Shown: in pieces, positions 8,269 to 16,962 of the stretch
How positions within the stretch are numbered: position 1 is the stretch's first letter
Layout: every line of letters starts with the position of its first letter
Made by a program: the position numbers and the translations under genes
NCBI GenBank assembly: GCA_945870865.1
Contig: CAMBTO010000005.1
Coordinates: 1 to 53,816, forward strand
DNA length: 53,816 bases
Reading direction: 5' to 3'
From: Klebsiella pneumoniae
Lineage (GTDB): Bacteria; Pseudomonadota; Gammaproteobacteria; Eutrophobiales; Eutrophobiaceae
Notes under the pieces: generated by a model
Databases searched by the model: none
Told to the model about the DNA's origin: nothing
Seen by the model: the letters and a program-made list of their open reading frames with translations, nothing else

Positions 8269-9375
8269 ATGTATCAATCCTTTTTCAAACTGATTGCAAT
8301 CGTGCTGCTGGCTTATTCATCAACTGCAATACAGGCGCAGACCACTGTCACACCATTCAAAGTTGGCACCTTTGACCACGCAGGAAAAACCATAGTCGGT
8401 ATTGTGCTGAATGATAATCTGGTCATTGATTTTGCCGGAGCGAATGCTGCCATTAATCAGACTGGAGCCGCGGTAGCCAGCCCTGCGGATATGAAGGCAC
8501 TGATAACCGGTTATGATTCCGGCATACGTGCCCGCATCATTGAAATCATCACTGCGGTCAATGCTATGCCGGCAGGAAATCGACCTGCTTATTTGCATGC
8601 ACTGGCAGATCTGAAAATTCTGCCGCCTGTCATGTACCCAATGACTATGATGAATGCCGCCCTGAATTACACCGAGCATGCGCTGGAAATGGAAACAGTG
8701 CGTGACGATGGTGTCGATGGCAGTGCCCAGCCTGGCATCGCTGCAAAAGACTCTACCCGGCCTGCCGGCATTTGGGAGCCTGAAGCGAAAGACCGGCGCT
8801 GGACCCCCTATATGTTCCTGAAATCCCCGTCTGCCATCATTGCCCATAACGAAGCTATCCATCTGCCAGCGAAACGCCAGCAAATTGACTGGGAATGTGA
8901 ACTCGGAGTCGTGATTGGACGCAACACCAAACGTGTAACATCAGCCAATGCAGCCGATTACATATTCGGCTACACGCTGGAAATGGACATATCCGACCGC
9001 GAAGGCCGTGGTGATACCCGTTACGGCTCGGACTGGTTGATGGGCAAATCCTATGATACGTTTGCCCCGCTGGGGCCGTTTATCATTCCGCGTGAGTTTG
9101 TCGCCAATCCTCGCGACCTTGATATCCGCTTTGTATTGAATGGTCAGGTCATGCAGGAATCCAATACCACCCTGATGGTCCATAATGTATTCGAACTGGT
9201 CGAATATGCTTCGAACATTCTCACGCTGCGAGCGGGTGATGTGATCGTTACTGGTACGCCAGCCGGCGTAGGCTCTGCCCGCAAACCACCCATATTCCTG
9301 CAGGACGGTGATAAAACCTCATGTACCTATGAAGGCGTTGGTACGCTGGAAAACAGCGTGGTGCGTGATAAATAA
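8269..9375 (+). CDS. Fumarylacetoacetate hydrolase (FAH) family protein with signal peptide
   Basis: A 368-residue protein. Residues 1-24 form a clear Sec signal peptide ending in AIQAQ. The rest is an FAH fold: metal ligands are expected from the ECELGVVIGR and GYTLEMDISDREGR segments, and the family end TGTPAGVGSARKPPIFLQDGD is well preserved. FAH-family enzymes cleave C-C bonds in beta-diketo acids, decarboxylate, or isomerise, normally in the cytoplasm, so an exported member is uncommon. The ATG at 8269 has an AGGGGA ribosome-binding site just upstream. A carbonic anhydrase gene follows 55 bases later. The substrate is unknown. Confidence 0.88.
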   Translation: MYQSFFKLIAIVLLAYSSTAIQAQTTVTPFKVGTFDHAGKTIVGIVLNDNLVIDFAGANAAINQTGAAVASPADMKALITGYDSGIRARIIEIITAVNAMPAGNRPAYLHALADLKILPPVMYPMTMMNAALNYTEHALEMETVRDDGVDGSAQPGIAAKDSTRPAGIWEPEAKDRRWTPYMFLKSPSAIIAHNEAIHLPAKRQQIDWECELGVVIGRNTKRVTSANAADYIFGYTLEMDISDREGRGDTRYGSDWLMGKSYDTFAPLGPFIIPREFVANPRDLDIRFVLNGQVMQESNTTLMVHNVFELVEYASNILTLRAGDVIVTGTPAGVGSARKPPIFLQDGDKTSCTYEGVGTLENSVVRDK

Positions 9376-9430
9376 TGAGATCCGGTTCAAACAACACGGA
9401 CCAGGATAATAAAACAAGGAAAAACCATTG

Positions 9431-10060
9431 ATGATATCTGCCAAGGATGCTCTGGCACGGTTGCAAGAAGGTAATCGCCGTTTTGTCTCAAACCTTCGTG
9501 ATGCTGATTCAATATCGGGCAGATTAAGCCCGCATATTGATCTTACGAAGGGTCAGGAGCCTTTTGCGATCATACTGGGATGCTCGGACTCACGGGTGCC
9601 AGTAGAAATTGTATTCGACCAGGGCTTGGGTGACCTGTTTGTGATCCGCGTGGCAGGCAATATTGTCGCGCCGTCGCAGATTGGCAGCGTCGAATTTGCG
9701 GCTGAGCGCTTTCACACCCGACTCGTGGTTGTTCTCGGTCACTCAATGTGCGGGGCGATACTGGCAACACTGGAAGAGCTGGCACGACCACGGGAATCCC
9801 AGTCACCCAATCTGTGGTCAATTGTTGATCGTGTCCGCCCATCTGTCGAGAACTTGCTGGAAACTGACCTCCGTCATAATCATGATGCCTTGGTCCACTC
9901 TGCAGTCCGCGCGAATATACGGGCTTCAGTCAACCAGCTTCGGCACGGATCCAGTACATTGGAGAACCTGATCCAGAACCAGGGACTGCTGGTTGTAGGA
10001 GCAGAATATTCACTGGAAACCGGGGTCGTTGATTTTTTTGATGGCCCCGGCCACAAATAA
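9431..10060 (+). CDS. Beta-class carbonic anhydrase
   Basis: Interconverts CO2 and bicarbonate in the cytoplasm. The 209-residue protein shows the complete beta-class zinc site: CSDSR (Cys51, Asp53, Arg55) and HSMC (His104, Cys107), plus the conserved RVAGNI segment. I prefer the ATG at 9431; a TTG codon directly before it (9428) is also open. A purine-rich AAGGAAAAA lies upstream. It is followed after 2 bases by a cupin gene, and the two are probably cotranscribed. There is no membrane transporter fusion and no carboxysome context. Confidence 0.93.
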   Translation: MISAKDALARLQEGNRRFVSNLRDADSISGRLSPHIDLTKGQEPFAIILGCSDSRVPVEIVFDQGLGDLFVIRVAGNIVAPSQIGSVEFAAERFHTRLVVVLGHSMCGAILATLEELARPRESQSPNLWSIVDRVRPSVENLLETDLRHNHDALVHSAVRANIRASVNQLRHGSSTLENLIQNQGLLVVGAEYSLETGVVDFFDGPGHK

Positions 10061-10062
10061 TA

Positions 10063-10383
10063 ATGGCTGACGGAGTCCGGTTAGTTTCAACACTGTATAA
10101 CACCGGCGAAGTCCGGGTGGCGGAGTTCCTGATCGAACCGGTTGCAACCGGCTCCGCGCATTATCACACGAACGTAAACGAACTTGTTATCTGTCTTGAA
10201 GGCAGAATGCTGGTCCATATGAAAGAACGTGCAAGCTTAAGTTTGTTGCCCGGGCAACGAACTACAATACCGGCGGGTGTTTTGCATACCGTGGAAAACC
10301 CTCTGACTGAACCCTGCAAATACATGGTCGTTCAAGGGCCTGGCCAATACGATCTCGTCAGGCTCCCGGCAAATTCAGCCTGA
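10063..10383 (+). CDS. Cupin domain protein
   Basis: A 106-residue single-domain cupin. Motif 1 is recognisable in HYHTNVNELVICLEGRMLVH and motif 2 in PAGVLHTVEN, which supply the His and Glu metal ligands. The small beta-barrel probably binds a metal and a small ligand, but no reaction can be assigned. It starts 2 bases after the carbonic anhydrase stop and so is likely in the same transcript. Nothing is odd about it. Confidence 0.8.
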   Translation: MADGVRLVSTLYNTGEVRVAEFLIEPVATGSAHYHTNVNELVICLEGRMLVHMKERASLSLLPGQRTTIPAGVLHTVENPLTEPCKYMVVQGPGQYDLVRLPANSA

Positions 10384-10470
10384 ACCACTACTATTAACCG
10401 GATTAGATTGCACCCGGATACTTTATATCAGTACAATTAAAGCCATTCGCTACTTAAAAGGAAGCTTCCA

Positions 10471-10923
10471 ATGATGAGAACTACTTTATTGCTTTGTCTA
10501 TTCCTTGCCATACCTCTAGTCTGGGCAGTGGATGACACATTACCGGAAGCGACAGTTTACAAGGATCCAAACTGTGGCTGTTGCTCGAATTGGGTCACTC
10601 ATCTACGCGATAATGGTTTCAGTGTAACTGAGGTCGAAGTTGATGATATCAGTGCCTACAAGGAAAAGTACGGTGTGCCTGCCAATCTTGGCTCCTGTCA
10701 TACTGCCATCATCGACAATTATGTCATCGAAGGCCACGTGCCTGCCGAGGACATAATGAAACTATTGAAGGAACGACCTGATATCACGGGGCTGACAGTA
10801 CCCGGCATGCCGGTCGGAGCACCGGGCATGGAGATGGGTGATCGCAAGGACCCCTATGATGTGATGGCGATCAGCCGCGATGGATCCGCCTCGGTGTACA
10901 ACAGCTATAACCGCAAGCAATAA
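10471..10923 (+). CDS. DUF411 family protein, probable periplasmic metal-binding protein
   Basis: A 150-residue secreted protein. Residues 1-19 form a signal peptide (ending in PLVWA), and the mature part has a thioredoxin-like opening VYKDPNCGCC with a CxCC motif, then the DUF411 hallmarks GSCHTAIID, YVIEGHVPAEDI and GLTVPGMPVGAPGME. DUF411 proteins usually neighbour copper and other metal-resistance genes, and the Cys and Met residues suit soft-metal binding. The ATG at 10471 has an AAAAGGAAG site upstream. A decayed relative lies at 15773-15922. A TerC gene follows 45 bases downstream. Confidence 0.9.
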   Translation: MMRTTLLLCLFLAIPLVWAVDDTLPEATVYKDPNCGCCSNWVTHLRDNGFSVTEVEVDDISAYKEKYGVPANLGSCHTAIIDNYVIEGHVPAEDIMKLLKERPDITGLTVPGMPVGAPGMEMGDRKDPYDVMAISRDGSASVYNSYNRKQ

Positions 10924-10968
10924 CTTTGGTTACTATCCTTCTCATTATCAACCTGGACTATATAGAAA

Positions 10969-11718
10969 ATGTTTGAATGGTTTAGTAGCCCGGAAGCCTG
11001 GATTTCCCTTGCAACTCTGACCGCGCTGGAGATCGTCCTCGGGATAGACAATATCATTTTCATATCCATCCTGGTTGGACGACTACCTGCACATCAACGC
11101 AACTACGCGAGAAACGTCGGTCTTGCCCTGGCCATGCTGACCCGGCTGGCACTCCTATTCTCAATTGCCTGGGTCATTGGCCTGGTCGAACCCTGGTTCA
11201 GTATTTTAGGCGAGGAGATATCTGGTCGTGACATCATTCTGATCGGTGGCGGTCTGTTTCTGCTTACCAAGGCCACCTCCGAGATACACAACAGTCTAGA
11301 AGGTGTAGAACATGATCATGCCGGCAACGTCGTTGCTGCAAACATGAATTCGGTCCTGTTCCAGATCGCCATTCTCGATATCGTATTTTCGCTCGACTCC
11401 GTAATCACCGCAGTGGGTCTCGCAGAACATGTATCGATCATGGCGATAGCAATCATTATTGCCGTTGCCATAATGCTGTTTGCAGCCAAACCAATCAGTG
11501 ATTTCGTCGACAAACATCCCACTCTCAAGATTCTTGCACTGTCCTTCCTGATTATGGTGGGCGCTGCCCTGATAGCAGAGGGCCTTGAATTCCATATATC
11601 CAAAGGTTACATCTATTTCGCGATGCTGTTCTCGGTCATTGTGGAAACTCTAAACATACGGATGCGCCAGGAAGTCAAACCGGTAGAGTTGCATAAAAAG
11701 CTCAGGGACCCTGACTAG
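10969..11718 (+). CDS. TerC family integral membrane protein
   Basis: A 249-residue membrane protein with about seven spans. It has the two acidic signatures of the family: ALEIVLGIDNIIFISIL near residues 18-34 and ILDIVFSLDSVITAVGLAE near residues 132-150. TerC proteins relate to tellurite resistance and, in several bacteria, to manganese efflux or metallation of exported proteins. The family is usually longer by about 70-100 residues; this short form without CBS or CorC domains is also common. It is downstream of the DUF411 gene and probably expressed with it. Confidence 0.9.
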   Translation: MFEWFSSPEAWISLATLTALEIVLGIDNIIFISILVGRLPAHQRNYARNVGLALAMLTRLALLFSIAWVIGLVEPWFSILGEEISGRDIILIGGGLFLLTKATSEIHNSLEGVEHDHAGNVVAANMNSVLFQIAILDIVFSLDSVITAVGLAEHVSIMAIAIIIAVAIMLFAAKPISDFVDKHPTLKILALSFLIMVGAALIAEGLEFHISKGYIYFAMLFSVIVETLNIRMRQEVKPVELHKKLRDPD

Positions 11719-12022
11719 AACCTACTTCTGGAACTAGAGAGCGGCTTTGTCAGGATTGTGGCCAGTCGCAGCCCGCCCCTCCCAGATGCCTGAATCAGGG
11801 GCAGGCTAACACTGACTCCCTTCAATCCATCGCTACCATAAGCAAAGTCGCCAGCACTGTGCCTATCGCTGCCGGTACACCATATTTCTACGAACTAGGG
11901 GGTCGGGAGTTCGAATCTCTCCGGGCGCGCCAAGGTTTCTAGACTCTTGAAATTATTTTCGTAAACATTGCCTGTATACATTTAGCTATACCTAAGGAGG
12001 GAATGATTACCTATAAATAATA
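11719..12022. other. Gene-free stretch with hairpin and tRNA fragment
   Basis: No gene is visible in these 304 bases. They hold an imperfect hairpin at 11771-11806 (10-base arms with one mismatch, 16-base loop) that could end the TerC transcript although no T-run follows, and the 3' part of a tRNA-Arg at 11885-11932 (listed separately). Beyond 11935 the sequence turns AT-rich. Confidence 0.45.
11885..11932 (+). repeat. tRNA-Arg(UCU) 3' fragment, probable att site relic
   Basis: These 48 bases read as the 3' half of a tRNA: a loop TTTCTAC with the anticodon TCT, a T-arm GGGAG TTCGAAT CTCTC, an acceptor strand CGGGCGC and GCCA at 11929-11932. The 5' half (D-arm and 5' acceptor strand) is absent upstream, and the variable region is slightly long, so this is not a working gene. 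Tyrosine-recombinase elements commonly leave such duplicated tRNA ends running from the anticodon loop to CCA. No integrase is seen nearby. Confidence 0.75.
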
Positions 12023-12457
12023 CTACACACTTAAAAATGCAACTATTTGAAGATTTTTTGGATTATCAGAACCAAATGCCTCATATGCCCAAAGTGTGCA
12101 CAGTCCCGCCAAAAGTATCCAAATGCCAATAATCACAGCTGTAGCGATTCGGTTCACTGGCTTTCCGCTCACCTCGACCTCGTGTACGTGAGCACGACAC
12201 TCGGCCAGAACATCTGGCGGGATAAGCTTTATGGCGACGGCTATTCCAAGGGGAATTAAGACCAAGTCATCGAGATATCCCAACACTGGCACGAAATCCG
12301 GAATAAGATCGATCGGACTGAGTGCGAACGCGGCTACGCCCGCCACGAACAACTTCGCGTACCACGGCGTTTGAGGATGCCGCGCTGCCAAATACAGGGC
12401 GTGCATCTCGCACTTGAGGTGACGTATGCGTTCCCTGAAGCTCTCTAGTAATGGCAC
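12023..12457 (-). CDS. YkvA family protein (DUF1232)
   Basis: A 144-residue membrane protein. The DUF1232 core lies at residues 30-80, with the diagnostic segment ALSPIDLIPDFVPVLGYLDDLVLIPLG. Two to three hydrophobic segments follow, the last at residues 105-130. The function of the family is unknown; members are widespread and often sit near heavy-metal or stress genes. The gene lies alone in an AT-rich stretch between the tRNA fragment and the P-type ATPase and may have arrived with them. Confidence 0.85.
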   Translation of the reverse strand: MPLLESFRERIRHLKCEMHALYLAARHPQTPWYAKLFVAGVAAFALSPIDLIPDFVPVLGYLDDLVLIPLGIAVAIKLIPPDVLAECRAHVHEVEVSGKPVNRIATAVIIGIWILLAGLCTLWAYEAFGSDNPKNLQIVAFLSV

Positions 12458-12853
12458 AACGCTTTAGTATGACGTCTAACTAGGTAATAACGTGCCATTT
12501 ACATGACGCGCTATTTTTTAATATAGTGAGCTATATTGGCTCGGTTATCTGGGAAATATCTAGTAAAACGAGCCATAAATCTTATTCTCTCCACGTAACC
12601 ATAATGTAGCTGATTGTAACTTATTCATACTAGTCTAGATTATATTGTGTCAATATTCAGTAGAGCGAGCGCTGCAAGGTATTGATTTATTTAGACAGCA
12701 TTTTCAGCATGTCCGCCTCCAGCCTAGAGACTCCATCCCCTGCAATCAGCTACACCTGCACTTGCTAGAGTCCAAGCACCCGATAGGTGATTGAATACCC
12801 AGCCTGCCGGGTCAGCGAATTCCTGTACGATATGGCCATATCATTTCCATACT
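12458..12853. other. Gene-free AT-rich stretch
   Basis: I see no credible gene, RNA or repeat in these 396 bases. The AT-richness and many stop codons in all frames set it apart from its surroundings and fit decayed accessory DNA. It separates the start of the YkvA gene from the end of the ATPase gene, both on the minus strand. Confidence 0.4.
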
Positions 12854-15694
12854 TCAGCCGTTAAGAGACGCTTGTACCTTAGCTCCTTCCGTTCCAAGCC
12901 GACTCCTGAAATAAAACTTCAGCAGTTCCATAGCAATAGGCGACACAAAGAAAAAGGGCAACATCAACAGCCAATCGTCCGTTGTGAGCGGAACGGTGTC
13001 AAAGAATGGGTTGAAGAACGGTACATAGACGACTATCAGTACCAGCAGAAACGACACGCCGACGGCCCACAGCATCCATTGGTTGGAAAATACACCAATG
13101 CTGAAGATACTGTGATATTCGGAGCGGGCGGTGAATGCGCGGATGAGTTCCGAGCTGCATAACGTGACGAATGCAATTGTCTGGGCCGCAATCAACTGAT
13201 CTGGATAACGTTCCAATGCCATTACGAAGACCGTAAGGATGGCGATTGCGTCGACTACCCCGATGATCCCGATGCCGATCGCCATGTCCCGGTTTATAAC
13301 AGGCTCCTGCGGCGACCGCGGCGGGTGCTTCATAATGTCAGGATCGCCCTTCTCCATCCCCAGCGCGAGGGCGGGGGCTCCGTCACTGACCAGATTTAGC
13401 CACAGCAACTGAACCGGCCTCAAGGGGAGCGGCAGGCCCGCCAGCATGGAGCCGAAAATAATGAGAATTTCTCCTACATTACAGGCAAGCAGGAAGTATA
13501 CAAACTTACGGATGTTGGAGTATATGATCCGTCCTTGCTCGATGGCCGCGACAATGCTGGCAAAATTATCATCGGTGAGCACCATATCTGCTGTCTGCTT
13601 GGCCACATCCGTACCTGTGATCCCCATTGCGACGCCAATATTGGCCCGCTTCAAGGCCGGTGCGTCGTTGACGCCATCCCCAGTCATTGCGACGACGTGG
13701 CCACGCGACTTGAACGCATCGACGATCCGTGTCTTATGCTGTGGCGAAACCCGACAGCACACATCAAGATTGTCCGTCCTGGCCGCCAGTTCTTCATCAC
13801 TGAGTTTTTCTATTTCCGGTCCGGAAAGTACGAGCCCACCCGGGGTCAGCAGACCGATATCCCTCGCAATGGCAATGGCGGTATCCTTGTAATCGCCAGT
13901 CACCATAACGCTCTTCAGGCCGGCACCCCGGGCAATCTTGAGCGCGTCGATCACCTCTGGCCTCGGCGGATCTATCATGCCGAGCAGTCCGATAAATACC
14001 AGATCTGTTTCAATGGATTCAATAGTTACGCTGGCAGGAACTTCCGCCAACGGGCGATACGCTACTGCGAGGACCCGTAGCGCATTACTCGCCATGTCAC
14101 GGTTTTGTTCGAGTATGGTCTCGCGCATATGCTGGGTCAGCGATGTGGGCTGTCCAGTTTCCAGATAGTGGCCGCAAAGATCGAGAATTACATCGGGTGC
14201 ACCCTTGATAAAAGCGATGACCGGCGGATAGCTGAAATCGTTAACCGCTGTCCGGGCGTGCTCAGGGTCCACACGGTGGATGGTGCTCATCCGCTTTCTT
14301 TCGGAATCGAAGGGAATCTCCTGAATCCGGGGAAGTGCCTTTTCCATCTCGTCAAGACGGTATCCGCCCTTTGCGGCAGCAACAACCATGGCACCTTCGG
14401 TGGGATCGCCAATGATCTGCCAGACGGGACTGCCTGCATCTCCCAGCTTTTCCCGCAGTTTTGCGTCGTTGCAGACAAGCGCTCCGTGTAGCAGGAGCGT
14501 CGCGTCCGGATTTGTTCGCGGTACGAATGGATCCGTGCCGAGGAAGAATTCACCTGTCGGGTTGTACCCTTCCCCGGTTAAACGGAATCTTTTGCCGCCG
14601 GCCCACGCCTGCACCACCGTCATCTCGTTCTGCGTCAGTGTACCGGTCTTGTCCGAACAGACCACTGTGGTGCAACCAAGTGTTTCCACAGCTGGGAGTT
14701 TGCGGATAAGCGCATGATGCTTGATCATACGTTGCATCCCCAGGGCGAGGCAGATTGTCACGATAGCTGGAAGTCCTTCAGGTACCGCCGCAATGGCGAG
14801 ACTAATGGAAGTCATGAACAGATTGATGATGTCCTCTTTTTCGGCACCCAGATAATTCAGGATGCCGATGTCAAATACGTCGGCAAGATGCGTATCCCGG
14901 AACAAGCCATAAATAAACACCAGCGCGCAAATGGCAAGGCACATCGTTCCGAGAACCTTTCCCAAATGCTCAAGCTTTTTTTGCAACGGTGTGTCCTCGG
15001 CTTCAAAGGACTGAATCATCTCGGCGATGAGACCGATTTGCGTGTTCATACCGGTGCCTGTCACCAGCCCCTTGCCTCGACCGTAGGTGATCACTGTGCC
15101 CATAAAGGCGGAATTCTTACGGTCACCCAGCGGTATCTCATTGTCCAGAACTACCGCCGCGTTTTTCTCTACCGGTACAGATTCGCCCGTCAGCGACGCT
15201 TCCTCAATCTTGAGATTTATGCACTCAACCAGGCGCAGATCTGCGGGAACATAATTTCCCGCTTCCAGCAGGACGATGTCACCTCCTACTATCTCGCGCC
15301 CCTGAACAGTGACCTGTTGGCCATCACGCATGACCTGGACATTTGGTGCTGACATCTTTTTCAGTGCCGCCAGTGCCTGCTCCGCCTTGGATTCCTGGAT
15401 TACACCGACCACTGCATTCAACACGACGATGAACATGATGGCGACCGAGTCTATATATTCGCCAAGCGCCAGTGAAATGAGCGCCGCAATGATTAGGATG
15501 ATCACCAGGTAATTATTAAACTGATCCCACAACAGAGCCAAGAATCCGGGCTGCGGCTGTTCGGTCAGCTCATTTGGACCGAACTTGGCAAGGCGTTCAC
15601 GTGCGTCCTGGTGTGTCAGACCTTGATCGAGGTGTGTGTTCAGCCCGCTAACTACCGCATCGATCGATTTGCTGTGTGATTCTTTATCGTTCAT
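12854..15694 (-). CDS. Cation-translocating P-type ATPase (type II, calcium-transporter-like)
   Basis: A 946-residue ion pump. Domains in order: the N-terminal cation-ATPase domain with the HLDQGLTHQDARERLAKFGPN opening, the actuator domain with TGES near residue 169, membrane helix 4 with AAVPEGLPAI, the phosphorylation motif DKTGTLT with Asp348, the nucleotide-binding domain, the hinge TGDGVNDAPALK, helix 6 NLVSDGAPALALG and the C-terminal helical domain. This is the type II pattern of Ca2+/Mn2+ pumps, and PEGL in helix 4 is consistent with Ca2+. It lies in a probable accessory patch with TerC and DUF411 genes, and a remnant of a second DUF411 gene lies just upstream. Ion specificity is inferred. 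Confidence 0.92.
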   Translation of the reverse strand: MNDKESHSKSIDAVVSGLNTHLDQGLTHQDARERLAKFGPNELTEQPQPGFLALLWDQFNNYLVIILIIAALISLALGEYIDSVAIMFIVVLNAVVGVIQESKAEQALAALKKMSAPNVQVMRDGQQVTVQGREIVGGDIVLLEAGNYVPADLRLVECINLKIEEASLTGESVPVEKNAAVVLDNEIPLGDRKNSAFMGTVITYGRGKGLVTGTGMNTQIGLIAEMIQSFEAEDTPLQKKLEHLGKVLGTMCLAICALVFIYGLFRDTHLADVFDIGILNYLGAEKEDIINLFMTSISLAIAAVPEGLPAIVTICLALGMQRMIKHHALIRKLPAVETLGCTTVVCSDKTGTLTQNEMTVVQAWAGGKRFRLTGEGYNPTGEFFLGTDPFVPRTNPDATLLLHGALVCNDAKLREKLGDAGSPVWQIIGDPTEGAMVVAAAKGGYRLDEMEKALPRIQEIPFDSERKRMSTIHRVDPEHARTAVNDFSYPPVIAFIKGAPDVILDLCGHYLETGQPTSLTQHMRETILEQNRDMASNALRVLAVAYRPLAEVPASVTIESIETDLVFIGLLGMIDPPRPEVIDALKIARGAGLKSVMVTGDYKDTAIAIARDIGLLTPGGLVLSGPEIEKLSDEELAARTDNLDVCCRVSPQHKTRIVDAFKSRGHVVAMTGDGVNDAPALKRANIGVAMGITGTDVAKQTADMVLTDDNFASIVAAIEQGRIIYSNIRKFVYFLLACNVGEILIIFGSMLAGLPLPLRPVQLLWLNLVSDGAPALALGMEKGDPDIMKHPPRSPQEPVINRDMAIGIGIIGVVDAIAILTVFVMALERYPDQLIAAQTIAFVTLCSSELIRAFTARSEYHSIFSIGVFSNQWMLWAVGVSFLLVLIVVYVPFFNPFFDTVPLTTDDWLLMLPFFFVSPIAMELLKFYFRSRLGTEGAKVQASLNG

Positions 15695-15772
15695 AAAATC
15701 TCCTGCTGGATTTCCTTGTTTTCTACGACGTCGTATCCTACCTTAAATGGATGGGCATGTCCCTAACGTTGG

Positions 15773-15922
15773 TATTTAAAACTGCTGAATGACAAACCCG
15801 ATATGCTGGGTCTGATGGTACCTGGCTTACCGCCTCATGCTCCCAGTATGGAAATGGGTAAGCACCCAGGCCTTTAAGGAATTGATAATTAATAAAGACG
15901 GTTCCAAATACATTCAGCACCT
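15773..15922 (+). pseudogene. Remnant of a second DUF411 gene
   Basis: From 15773 the plus strand reads YLKLLNDKPDMLGLMVPG and continues through APSMEMGKHP, which lines up with LLKERPDITGLTVPGMP and GAPGMEMGD of the intact DUF411 protein at 10471. After the frame breaks at 15866-15873, another frame gives INKDGSKYIQHL, matching the usual DGS-containing end of the family. The N-terminal two thirds, including the signal peptide and the CxCC motif, are gone. The similarity is at protein level; the DNA has diverged, so this is an old paralogue rather than a recent copy. Confidence 0.85.
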
Positions 15923-15973
15923 ACGACGCGCAGTAATAGTTTGTTGCGATACTGACGCAGGCCCCCCTGATTC

Positions 15974-16816
15974 TCAACCGATTTCACCGCACGGGAGTAT
16001 CTCCGGTGCCCGCCCGTGACCAAGCACGACCATATGGTTTGGTGGCACGGTCTGCCAACCCGCATCGTCTGTCAGTTTTTCAGAACTAACGATGATTTCA
16101 CTCCCGGTTCCGTTTGCTTTCAAACAAGGTTCGTACAGACTACCGCTATACCAGTACAATGACTCGGGCTTACAATCCGGATCATTGGTATAACGGGAGA
16201 TCACCGCGTTTTTGCCATCGCCAACGGCGATGTTCAGATAACACGGCTCGCCATCACCATATTTTTTAACCACGTTTACCACACGTATTATCGCGGCATT
16301 CAGCGACTCGGCAATAGCCGTGGCAGTAATGTTCTTGCGCTTTAATAACTCGTCTATCACCACTGCAAAAAAATGTTCCGAATCGGTACTGCCATACACA
16401 TTACTAAACGCCTCATCGCCAATGGTTTCGAGCAGACGGCGGCGTATCTTGAAAAAATTACCAATATCGCCATTGTGCATAAACAATAGCTTGCCATATC
16501 TGAACGGATGGCAGTTCGCCTCGTTCACACCGCTGGACTGGGTTGCTGCGCGGACATGCGCATAAATACAGGGGCTGGCAACGACACGGGCGAGATTATG
16601 CAGATTGCGATTGTTCCAGGCCGGGGTGATTGAACGGAACACCGCCGGTTCATCAGTTAACCCGGTGGCGTACCATCCCACACCAAAACCGTCCCCATTT
16701 AGCGGCTCATCCCTTTCTGTACTATTCGAACTCTGGCGGATCAGTGAATGGGCCGGATCAATCAGCAAGGAGCTGAGCAAGATAGGCGGGCCCTGATAGA
16801 GTGTAAATCTGCACAT
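15974..16816 (-). CDS. Class II glutamine amidotransferase (EgtC/YafJ-like)
   Basis: A 280-residue N-terminal-nucleophile hydrolase. Cys2 right after the initiator Met is the expected catalytic residue, and the conserved GDGFGVGWY, HVRAAT, NCHPFRYGKLLFMHNGDI and DSEHFF segments are all present. Relatives include EgtC, which hydrolyses the gamma-glutamyl bond of an ergothioneine precursor, and YafJ-type proteins of unknown substrate. It is not fused to a synthetase domain. It is divergent, with a 146-base gap, from the operon encoding the C39-like peptidase, RimK-type ligase, GCS2 ligase and FGase. A matching role in removing gamma-glutamyl groups is plausible but inferred. Confidence 0.88.
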   Translation of the reverse strand: MCRFTLYQGPPILLSSLLIDPAHSLIRQSSNSTERDEPLNGDGFGVGWYATGLTDEPAVFRSITPAWNNRNLHNLARVVASPCIYAHVRAATQSSGVNEANCHPFRYGKLLFMHNGDIGNFFKIRRRLLETIGDEAFSNVYGSTDSEHFFAVVIDELLKRKNITATAIAESLNAAIIRVVNVVKKYGDGEPCYLNIAVGDGKNAVISRYTNDPDCKPESLYWYSGSLYEPCLKANGTGSEIIVSSEKLTDDAGWQTVPPNHMVVLGHGRAPEILPCGEIG

Positions 16817-16962
16817 GGTCGTTAGTGTGGCTCCGGGTCAGATGTGCCAAGTTTAGACCAGAAAGGAATCCAGAGGGTACTGAAATTTACGCATCAAAGT
16901 ATCACGCGGGACGGACAGTGTGCATTATACTGGCGCGATGAATAACCCGAACATCTGCGCCT

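Noticed and set aside
12791-13162. A 123-codon plus-strand open frame
   Set aside because: Antisense to the end of the P-type ATPase gene, whose frame has all catalytic motifs.
10471-15922. The two DUF411 sequences as ends of a composite transposon
   Set aside because: They are diverged at DNA level and no transposase or terminal inverted repeats accompany them.
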